Assembly: GCA_024305405.1 (NCBI GenBank) | Contig: JAKNDB010000088.1 | Location: 2,250,001 to 2,314,000, forward strand | DNA from: Dirofilaria immitis | Taxonomy: Eukaryota; Nematoda; Chromadorea; Rhabditida; Onchocercidae | DNA length: 64,000 nucleotides | Reading direction: 5' to 3' | Shown: piece after piece, positions 1-11,800 of the stretch | How the letters are laid out: each line of letters opens with the position of its first letter | Position numbering within the stretch: position 1 is the stretch's first letter | Program-made: the position numbers and the translations under genes | The notes under the pieces: generated by a model | Told to the model about the DNA's origin: nothing | Seen by the model: only the letters and a program-made list of their open reading frames with translations | Databases searched by the model: none

Positions 1-550
1 TAAAATGATGAGAAGAAAAAAGAAAGAGAAGATGACAAATATTTTAGAAGAATTATAGGGAAAAGAAAAATTAAAAATATGATTAATCAAAATGGATAAA
101 TGATTTGAAGGATATGTTAACAATTTTTTCAGCTTATTTTTTAATTCAACAATAACAACTAGATAACAGATAATAGATATAGATAGCAAAATTCAAACGA
201 ATACATTATTATTAGTATTATTATCACGACGATATACAAAATGACATATATTCCTTACATTGATAAAAAGACGCATTTTATCAACCATTAAAAATTAGGC
301 TTTGTTAATTTTTGCAATAATATAAAATTGAATGATATAATAATCAATTATTTCAATATATATCGAAAAAAAAATAGATGCAATATTAAAATATAGCAAT
401 ATTGATCGATTTTCCTCAATGTGAAATTGCAGCAATATCGATTAATTTTTTTTTTCAATAGCAACAAAAATAAGCAGTATTGATTGATTATTTTTAATGA
501 AAAATATTTTTATGGGATTAAATGGTGATGATTTTATTGATAATTTTTAG

Positions 551-714
551 GTACATGAATTATGTGATAATTTTTGTCACCGGTATGTAACCTGTTTAAA
601 AGGTAAGATGCCAATGGATATTGTTGGTGAGGAACGTGCAAGCAGTTCACAAACACCTGTTTCACCTAGTACCGCTGCTCCTTCATCTAGTCCTTCTATG
701 AGTACACCTATCGG
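551..714 (+). CDS. unc-62: unc-62 exon: end of the MEIS/PKNOX N-terminal domain
   Basis: The exon follows acceptor taatttttag and ends at donor gtagaa. It starts in phase 0 and leaves two bases, completed by the exon at 908-989. It encodes [20 protein letters not shown], nearly the same as animal MEIS ([20 protein letters not shown]), followed by a Ser/Thr/Pro-rich stretch. This block is what identifies the upstream half of the gene as MEIS class and not just a TALE homeobox. Nothing coding was recognised in 1-550, so the preceding exon is outside the window. Confidence 0.93.
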
Positions 715-3700
715 GTAGAAATATTTTTTCCCATATTTAAATTTAATATATTCGAAATGAAAAAATATATTATTTAATTTTAAATTCATATATTATATTA
801 ATTTTTCTTTTCTGCAAAAATATGAAATCATAGATCGAATTTATTTTATTCATTATTCTAAGCATATTTTATTTAATTCAAATTTAAAACTTTTTTTTGT
901 CATTCAGTTCACAATATCAGCCAGCTCCTTATGAACCACAATCTGTGCCATTACCCGAAAATACGACAGCAGTTTCATCCGGACATGATGTTAGTAATAG
1001 TTGTTTTAATTTAAACGATTGATCTCAAAATATTTTTTATAATTTAAAAAGGTCAAAGTTTAGTTTTTATAATAATCTATCAATTATTTAAAAAAAAAAA
1101 AGAGAATTGTCTAACTTAAATAAAAATTTAATCATAACAATAACGATGTTTAATTTGATACCAAAGAAAAATAAAAAAATGGAAATCAAAATTTTAATTA
1201 TATAACTCAAATAATCATTTAATGTTTATACCAATTTATCATATGATAATTGCATTGTTTATATATTTTAATATTAATTATATTATTTATATAAATTATT
1301 GTAGATGTTTATTTGTACTGATAATTAAATTTTTAACAATTTTTTCCATAATTTCATTCGAAATCTACGAATCATTTCTTCTTCTCTTTTAAAATATAAT
1401 ATGATTCAAAAAAAAAAAAAAAGAAAGAGAGAGAGAGAGAGAGGAAGAGAGGGAGAGAAAAGAGAGATAAGAAGAGAAATATTCTGGGAAAAAAAGTATA
1501 CCTTCCCATTTTTCCTTACCTTTTTGATTTATGTCATCATTTTCATGTTCCAGACATTGTCATACCCATTATCGGCCACTTTTTCCTCCCAATCTTCCAT
1601 TCTACAAACTCTATCATATTACTTTTTCTGCCTATAAGATATTCCGATTTTTGATAATTGAAAAGAAAATTTTAAAAATTGGAAAAAAAAGACTTTCGAT
1701 AATTTTTGTTCAATTTATAAAATTAGCTTTGAAAAAAAAAGCACGTAAAAAGACGGAAAAATTAAATAAAAGAAAAAGAAAATTTTAAAATTTCAAATAT
1801 TAAATCTTAAAAAGAAAGGTAAACATTTATGGCATATTTATAATTTCAAAATATTAATTTCTATTATATACTTAATTAATCGAAAAAATAAAAGAAATTG
1901 AATTAATTTAAAAAAAAAAAGAATCTTTCAAAAAATAAAAAAGAAAAGGAATGAATAATTTAATCGGAACAGACTTAAAATATAATTTTTATTTTTTTAA
2001 TTTAAATTATAAATGAAAAAAAAAACGAATATGAAAAAAGAAAATGCTAATTTTCTTAATTCTTATTTCTAATATTTGATAGATAAATTAAGAATTTATT
2101 TATCATTTCTAAACTATAATACTATGTATTTTAAGCAAAAATTTAAACAAATTATTAATTCAAAAACAAGAAATTTCTTTCAATTTAACCATTGTAAATG
2201 ATAAAGCTATCTGAAGATGATAACACTGATACTAAATTTCTTTCAATTTAACCATCGTAAATGATAAAGCTATCTGAAGATGATAACATTGATACTAAAT
2301 TTCTTTCAATTTAACCATTGTAAATGATAAAGCTATCTGAAGATGATAACACTGATACTAAATTTCTTTCAATTTAACCATCGTAAATGATAAAGCTATC
2401 TGAAGATGATAACATTGATATTTTTCTCTTTTTTTCGAAATTTACTCAGAAATTTAAAAATTCATAAATTTATGCAAAAATTTTTGGTCTTTTTAAAATA
2501 TAAAATCTAAAAAGTTTAATTTGAAAAGTATTATTTTAATTATTTCAGTTTTATTTGAAAAAACTTTTTTTTAAAATTTTTAATTACTTAAAAATTATTT
2601 AATACTATTTCATTCATTTTAATATATTTCAAAATTGGCACTTTTATTTACATTAATGATTCTTATAATTCACATATTTCTTGATTAAATATCAAAAATT
2701 GATTATTTATATTATTCGTTAATAATATTCATTAGTAATTTAGTAATCATGATTTTATACAAATCAGTATCTTTCTATACATATTATTCAGTTTAATATA
2801 ATTTCAGATTTTTATAAGAATTTTCAAATTTACATTTCGAATGAAATTTCAATTTGTATTACCGTACATTTTTAGTAGTAAAAATAATCTTTGAAATATC
2901 AAATTTATATTTGTCTATTAAAAATTTCAAATTTTACAAATTTATGTTTTTATTAACGTCCATCAAAATTATATATTGTTTTGGAGGATTGTAAATGATA
3001 TTATAATATTTTTGAAATTTCAAATTTACATTTCTGCTAAAGTTTGAAATTTTTTCTTTTTTTTTGCAAATTTTGAAAAATCATATTAATTCCATCATCG
3101 AACAAAATAATCCTGTCTTATTCGTATCTTTTTCTTTCTTTTTTTTTTTTTTGTTTGCTTAAAAGTAAAAGTTGGTGAAGTTGCTCAATAAAATATTTGA
3201 TGGAATTTTTGTTTAAAAATGCCATTCGTAAAAATGGTGAAAAAGTTTTTAGACGAAAAGGTTTTTTTTTTGTTTCTTTTGCTATCAAATTAACAACTGT
3301 TTAGTCTTCGTCTCTTCTTTCTTCGTCCTCTTCAACTTTGGTTAAAATTATCATCTAAAACCAACTGCTTATGTTACTGATGATATGATGATACATCTTT
3401 TGAAAAACGATTTCTTAGTTGGTGGCGATGATGGTTTGATGAGAAGGAAAAAAAGTAAATAAGGTGGAAAGAATTTTAACTTCATTAAAATTAAAATAAG
3501 TTTTATCAAAAGAAAAGAAAGCATAGATCATTCTAAACTTTGCTCTTATCAATTTAACAAAGAAAAAGAAAGGAAAAAAAACGAGGAAGAAATGTTATAT
3601 AGATATTGGACAGTTTTAATTTCAAATAATTTCTTTTTCTTTAAAAACGAAAAATTTTCTTTCCCATTTTTTTTCTCTTTTTATTAAACAAAACTATAAA

Positions 3701-3778
3701 AGGGATGATTATATTAAACAAAACGAACAAACAAACAAGCAAACAAATAAATAAACAAATAATGAATATACAAATAAA

Positions 3779-3810
<32 letters not shown>

Positions 3811-4303
3811 AATGATGATGATAATTTATGACGAAGAAACATTTGTTAAATTGTTGAATTGAAATAAATGAAGAAATAGCAAAAAAAAATGAGAAAAAAA
3901 CAAAAAATGACAAAAATATATTTTGTACTATTTGATCATTATTTTAACTAATTGGATAGTAAATAAATTGGTGTAAGATTGATAAATTACAATAAATTTT
4001 TTCATATAAAAGAAAAGAAAAAAAAGTTTCGAATTGTTTATTTTTGTTTTCTTTTTCTAAACAATAATATTATGGGATAAATTTGAAAATTTATTTAGGA
4101 GAAGACAAAAAGATAAAAGAATTATTTTCCTTATATTTTTTATAGCATATGATATAATTTTTAGCTTTTTCTTTTTCGACAAAATAAAAATAAATTTTTT
4201 TTGGAAGGTAGAAAAGTGAGAAAGAAAGGGAGTGAGGGAGAGAGAGGAAGAGAGAGATTTATTTAAAGACATCTACAGAAAATATTATCTTAGGAAATTG
4301 ATA

Positions 4304-4357
<54 letters not shown>

Positions 4358-5825
4358 TATTATCTTAAGAGGTTGATAATAATAATAATAATGATGATAG
4401 TGATGATGAAAATGATAATAAGATATTAAAAATAGCTTTTGAAAGTGTCCATTTTTTCCAAGGTAAATGAAGCAGAACAAATATGATCAAAAGCGGTTTT
4501 GATGCTTTTAAAAGATGAAAAGCAATTGAAGGGAAGAGGGAGAGGGAGAAAGAGGAAAGGGAGATAAGTGGTTGTAGTGGAAAGAATTGATTATTTATGA
4601 ATAGACTTGAAATTGATCAAGGGGTTTAGTTAAATGATATGGCGGTAACTTTTCGCGCAATCTATGCCTAAAAGAGAAATGAATATTTTATGGAATAAAA
4701 TGCTAATTTTTCGGTTGTTGAAAATGTATGCCTTGGCTTAAGGCAATATCAATAATATGCAATAAAATATACTTTATGTTTTTATCTCTTTATTAATCTA
4801 TAATTTACGCTTGCATATTTTATAGGAAAAAAATTAATCATTTATATATATATTTATATTTTATACAATTCAATGTTTTGAAAGGCTAGCAATACGTGAA
4901 AATTAGAAAATGATTGAAGCCATAATGATGAGGGATATGAATTATTGATTTTTTCCTATATTTATAGAAAAAAGAAAATAATAATAAAAATTTTTGTTAT
5001 GATGAAAATGTATGAAAATTTGTTTTTGGATTATTCGGCATACTAAAAGCAGGTATAAACAATAAATTTTATTCTTCTTTTTTCTTTTAACTATAAATTA
5101 GAAATTGATTTAAGCCATAATAATAAAGTATATGAATTATTGATTTTTTGTGTTTGTAGAAAAATAGCAATAATAATAATATTTTTCAATGATAAAAGGA
5201 ACAAAGGTATTAATTTGCATACTGAAAAAGACATAAAAGGAGAAATTTCATTCCTTCTATCATTTTTTTTTCAACTAGAAATTAAAAATTGATTTAAATC
5301 TATATAATAATGAAGAATATGAATTATTGATTTTTCCCTCTCTCTCTCTCTCCCTGTCTCTTTCTGTTCCTCTCTCTCCCTCTGTCTCTCTATATTTATA
5401 GTAATGATGAAAAAGAAAATAAGAAAATTTAAAAATAAAAAGAGAAAAAATGGTAATAATTATAAATATGAAATGAGAAAAATGAGAATAATATAGAAAA
5501 ATTTTAAATTTTTTAGATAATTATAAAAGCGATAGAATTTTTTTTCTTAGAAAATTTTCTTTCGATAAATTTTGTCCATTTTTTTCTTTTCTTATTTTCT
5601 TTTCTTTTTTCTTCTTTTTCTGCTTTTTTCGATTGCTTTAAATCTATTTTTATGCTTGAATAAATTTGTAAAAAGCATTAAGAATGTTTAATCAACCTGA
5701 TGATGAGATAATACAAGTATAAAATATATATATCTAAATAGATTAGATAATAGCACATCTGTTCATGGCATTTCTTTCCATTTAAAAGCTATTCTAATTT
5801 ACTTCAATCCATTATCATCATCATT

Positions 5826-5865
<40 letters not shown>

Positions 5866-8800
5866 ACATTGTTATCATTAACATTGTTATCATTATCTTT
5901 TTCATCAATAATGGATGAAAGATTTTTATTTATTATTTTTCCAATTAGCACATCCTTTTTGAAATTTAAAAGTTGTAAGATTTGAATAAAAAAATGAAAG
6001 AAAAAATGAAAAAGAACAATAAAATGTCGAAAATATAGAAATGAATTAATCAATAATTTTAACAATTATAATTATTTACAATTATTAATTGAAAATTATT
6101 ATAATTATTAAATAAACGATTATTATTGTTATGAATTATATTACAACAAATATACATTAAATTTAATATATTCCAATTTTCATAATTTCATATTAATATA
6201 ATTGTTATATCGTTATTGGATTACAAATTAAGTTAATAAATTTGCTTTATCATCTAATAAATATCATTAACGATGTACTTATTTTTATTGTTCAAATTAC
6301 GACCAGTGGTACTAATTTCAATTTAAATATAAAAATTAGATATAAGTATATAGAATTTGAATATATTTCAACTTATTATAAAAGCATAAATTAAGTTATT
6401 TGCATCTTCTAAATATAACTGACAAATAAAATTTCTTAGCTTTTCCATACAAATTTTTAAATTGAAAAAAATTTGGAATTTTTATAAAAATTAAAATTTC
6501 GGTAATTATTTTTAAATTTCACTTTACAACAATTTAAATGTACTAAATAATAATAATAATAGATATAGAATCTTTTCTAATCTATCTATCCATCTAATCA
6601 TCTACATATATAGATATTCTAGGCTGCTTAGAATTTAAATTAATTTAACAGAATTAAATTTTTAATTTAAATATCTGCTAAAATAGGAATTGAGTTAGGC
6701 TAACTTATTTGCATATTTTTTTAATTAAAATTTCTTAATTACTTTAGGTAAATTTCAAGCTTTTTTATTTTTATAAATTAAAATTTCAAAGCTAAGCCTT
6801 AACTTATTCAGCCAAGTTATATTTTACTCATTTTTTGTTTTCATTGTTTTTTCAGGGTTATCATGCATCGGTACACGATCTCAGCAATGCATCATCATCA
6901 TCTGCAGTTGCAGCTGCATCTCAACAACATTCGTCAACAACTCCCGATAGCCACCCTTTAGTGTTGGGCGGGGTGACCCCTCTGACGGCTGGGGGCACCC
7001 AAACGTCCATATCGCTAACAGCCGTCAGTAGTCCTTCAGGAAGGTAAACAAACAAATAAACAAACAAACAATTCCATAAGCTATTGGATGCATGATTAAT
7101 TCAATTAAATAAACAATGGAAAATAAACAAAAAATTGAAATGAAATAATTAAAAAAGAAATTAAAATTTATAGTTCATCAGCGGGTGGTCAGCGGCTTGA
7201 TTCAACGCCGCATTCGGTTGAAACACCGAATCAATTACTTACTGCACAACAGCAGGATAATGTTTCGGATACAGGTATTTTTATTGATTTAATTTAATTT
7301 TAATTTTAATTTTTCTGAAAAAATTTCTTTAAATTGTTTATCATTTAAGATAAGTGACAATAGTTCAAAAAAAAAAAATAAACGTTTAATTAATTTTTTT
7401 TCTTCCTTCTCTCTTTTCTTTTTTAGGTTTGTTTTATGAGGGAATTATTTAATCTTTGTTCATAGATAATATTTGATCAATGAATTGATAAAACTTTTCC
7501 TTTTAAAAATCCTTATCAAAGCAGCTTTGTAAAGATATAAAAGGATCTCATGATTTTTAATTAATTTCAAAAATTTAAAATTACTTTAATTAAGCATAGT
7601 TTAATTCGTAATGTTCTCTTTTATTTTTCAAGAAAAAAACTTTTTTTTATAATTAAATTTTTTCGTAATTTTTTTAACTTTTCTTTTTAGCTTAAAAGTT
7701 AAATTATTTATTGGAGCTGAATATTTTAAATTCCTAAAACAAAAACTTTTAATTTCTTTTTTTTAGGATACATTTAAGCTACCTAAATATTCATTAGTGT
7801 TGATACGTTAAAACTGATTGATTGATTAATTGAATTAAAAATTTTTTCATCGTTATTGAAATATTCTTTTAATTTTAGATATTTTAATTTATTTTCGAAA
7901 TTTCAAAAGACAAAATTTATTTTTGCTGGCTAATTTTTTCTATATATTCCTATTTAAAACAATTTTATGAAATCTTCTTATTTTAATAATCCTTTAATAA
8001 TTCTCTAATATAATTTCTATTTTAAATTAATTTCCTACGAAAAAATGAAATTTAAAAGAAGGAATTTTTGAAAAAAAGTAATTAAAAAAACGAATACAAA
8101 AATTATTACTTTGATTATATCAAAATAAAAATTATAAATAATTTTTTAAAAAATTTTTATAAAAATTCAATTTCATTTATATACAACGAAATAATATTTA
8201 TTTTAAATAGAATTAAAATTTTTGAATAAAAATTTTTTCTAATTAATTAATTTTACAAATTTTTTCTATTTACAATATTATTTATTATTTCATTAATCGT
8301 ATTTAAATTTCCTAATTCATTAATGAATTAATTAATTCGATATTCATATATTATAGGAGGTTATAATCACTTCCAATTGTACGGTGTATATATATATTAA
8401 AATTTAACATAGCTTATAATCGTTTAACCGAAATAATAGTTTTTACGCTACGCTGCATTTAGCAATTATAATTTTTGCATCCTTCGAACTAATTAATTAT
8501 TAAGCCGAGACATATGAATAGATATATATACATATATATATCGTGAATTTTTCTATTCTAACAAGTTTTTTCGAAAAAAAATTATTTATAAATTATTAGC
8601 CATTTATTTGAATATTTAAAATTAAAATAATAAATTGGAATTTGAATTACATATACTTTGTTTATAATAATTAATTCATTTAGTATTAGAATATTCTTTT
8701 TTACTATTTGCCTTTTTTTCAATTTTTTTAAATGTATTTATTTATGAATGCAAATAGATGTACGAAATTTTGCCGACTAATTAATTAATGATAAATTCAT

Positions 8801-11800
8801 TTTATTATATATTTGTTTTTTAATTTTTGTTTTGAAAATAATATTTATCACAAATTTTAATTTAATTTAATATTGTTTATTTAATTTATTATTAATTTTG
8901 CTTTTTTTTGTTGTTTACAAATACCATCTCTTTTTATTTTATGCTTTTGTTAAAAACTTTTTTGCTTTTGCATGGCTAATAACAAATAATAAACAAATGG
9001 GATTTTTTTTTTAATATGCTTGTTTACTTATTTGCTTTGTTTGTTTTTGTATTGTTTTTGTTTGTTTATTTGATTTTTAGGATTTTAGAATTAAAAAGCT
9101 TATCTGTTTGTTTTGTATGCAGGTAGCAAAGTTTGGATTCATATCCATCCTCCATTAGCTTATTCTATTATTTTGGCGAACATCAGCAATTATCAGACGG
9201 AATTGTTAGCAACGATTACTGTACTAATAGTATGCCTAAACAACAACAACAACAAAATCAAATTTGTCATAATACACCATTATCATTATCATCATCGATT
9301 GACGATCAAGATATTACTGATACTACTACTACTGCTACCATTACTACTATCGCTAATACTACCATTACTACCCCTACTAATACTACTACTACTACTGATA
9401 CTAATAATAATACTACTATCACAACCAAATCACCGATATTAATGATGTCATTAACGAAGAGACGTGGAATTTTTCCAAAGCCAGCAACAAATATTATGAG
9501 GGCATGGCTTTTTCATCATTTAACGGTTAGTTTGGATTCTAAGGAATATTCGACATATAATCCAATTTAATGAATTAGGAATATGAATGCAAATTAATTA
9601 ATTAGAAATAAGCAATCCTTTTAATAGCTCTTTTTTTTTTATAAACAATTATGATTTTGACTATATTATATATATTTATTATTTGGCTATAATTTAGCAA
9701 CAAATTAGACGATACAATAGTTAGATGGTACAGTAATGGAATTACAGTAATTTGACAATATAGTAGTTAAAATGACTAACATATTATAGAGAAATCAGAA
9801 AATTACGGTATTGTGGAGATGATATCGTATATATAAGTTTTATATATGCTATCCATATTGTAACGATGTTTGCGATACTTTTGCTTTTATGTAATTTTTA
9901 TTAGGTTGTTTTTTTTGTTGTTGTTTTTGTTTACCTTTTTCTGTTTTTGCTTAATTTTTATTTATGCAAAAAAATCATCTTTTTGCTTTTGCATAATTGC
10001 TAGCATCACTGCTTTTGCTTGCGAATCGCTAATATTTATATACTTATGAAAATTTTGTTTATTTATTTATTTATTTTTTTTGGACTTGATCATTTGAAGA
10101 AAAGCACACATTAATTAATTTTATATATAATTTCATATAAATGTATATAATGTATCTCTTCTCTTTCTCTTTCTCTCTCCTCTCTCTCTCTCCATCTCTT
10201 TTCTCTTTATTTATCTGAGATAATTTATATTGAAATTTTAATCTATCATTTTTATAAATTGTAAATATTTACGTAACTATTTTTACCAGCATAATATAAT
10301 TATCGCTTTATTTTTTTACTTTAATTTTGATTTTTTTTTGAATCATTTTTATCATACTTATTATAAATTTGAACTAATCATAAATAAATTTCATTGATAT
10401 TTTTGTTTAAAATTTATTTCAAAATTATAAAAATATTCATATTAATTTAAGATTTTAAAAAATGTTCAAAAAGAAAATTAGCCAGCAAATCTAATTTATT
10501 ATAAATGTTATAATATAAGAACGATTAATAAATATTATATATATTATTTTCCTAAAATATTGCGAAATTTTTTCTGTAAAAAAAATTAGAAATTATGGAT
10601 CAAATATGATGAAAAACTATAAATCAACTGCAGACTAATATTAGTTTATTACAAGAATTATCATAAGATTTGAAGTAATTCGTCTTTTTTTCTTTTAAAA
10701 TTTTTCCAGAAAAAAAAGGTAGGATTTAGTAGTCCACGTTGGTCGTTTCCTTCCAGGTGATGAATCGTTATCGATGTGCGGTTCGTTAAATGATGATGGT
10801 GGTAGGGAATCGGTTCTTAGCGAAGGAAATACCGGAAGCGGTGGTGGTTCAGCAACTGGTGCAAATAAACGAAAAGTACCAAAAGTTTTTTCAAAAGAAG
10901 CGATCACCAAATTCAGGGCATGGCTCTTCCAGAATCTTACTGTAAGTTTTAGAATCCGACTCTAATGATTCATGCATGTATTTCTTTCTATATCCATCAT
11001 ATTCATTCATATTGATAGATCTTTTGTTTTTTTACTTCTTTAACAGGAAATTTCACGTTTTCTATTTCTAGATCCTTTTTTTATTATTATTAACGATAAA
11101 CTGATAGTATATAATAAATATTGAATAATGCTTAAGAATAGGTGTTATCGATTTTTTCATAACTATTTTAAAATTATGTAAATATTGGATTTTGAAGTTT
11201 TTTCTTTCCTTGTTTTACATGATAAAATTCTATCACATATATCTAAACTTAATTAATTATAATTTTTAGCAGATGATCAACTTTTCGTAGTATCATATCT
11301 ATCATCCATTTTTGTTATCATTATAAGTATATTATTTATACTATCATTATCACTATTCATTGTCAATATCACCATTATTATTATATCGTCAATTTACATT
11401 CTTTAATTAGACATAATTTTTGAAAGTTTTTATTTAATAAAAATTTGAAATGGTTCTTTTAAAATAATTGCTTTTTTATTCTTTATAAGATATTGATTAT
11501 TTAAATAATGCTATTTAAATTTCATACTAATTTTTTTCCATCGTTTCTATAAATCTTATAATTTTTCTTTTCATAAATTCTTCTTTTCCTTTAAATTATC
11601 ATTAAATAGTAATATATAATATAGTATTGAAGAATTCATGTAAGTTTGATATGATAAGCTGATAATGTTATCAAATATAGTTATCAAATTTGATTATATT
11701 CTTTGTCATATCTAAGTTTTTTTAAAACTTTCTTTTGTTCTTCACATCCTTAATTTTTTCGATTTATTTTTGATGTAGTAGAAAATTATTGTTGTGAATG

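Larger units (their letters stand above)
990..6855 (+). other. unc-62 intron, 5.9 kb, repeat-rich
   Basis: The donor is gttagt and the acceptor ttgttttttcag. I found no convincing exon inside it. It holds a 63-bp tandem repeat (2171-2420), a GAT array (3779-3823), an AAT array (4301-4422) and a CAT array (5812-5890), plus GA and CT tracts around 1408-1460 and 5336-5395. Open frames here are microsatellite translations. Confidence 0.8.

Noticed and set aside
1..550. Upstream unc-62 exon at the left edge
   Set aside because: Only AT-rich sequence without a recognisable MEIS-domain segment was seen.
9113..9442. Plus-strand frame over unc-62 exon A giving Leu/Ile-rich sequence
   Set aside because: It has the right phase at the acceptor but lacks the homeodomain. 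The other frame of the same exon carries KRRGIFPK and RAWLF, so this is the wrong frame after the suspected missing A.
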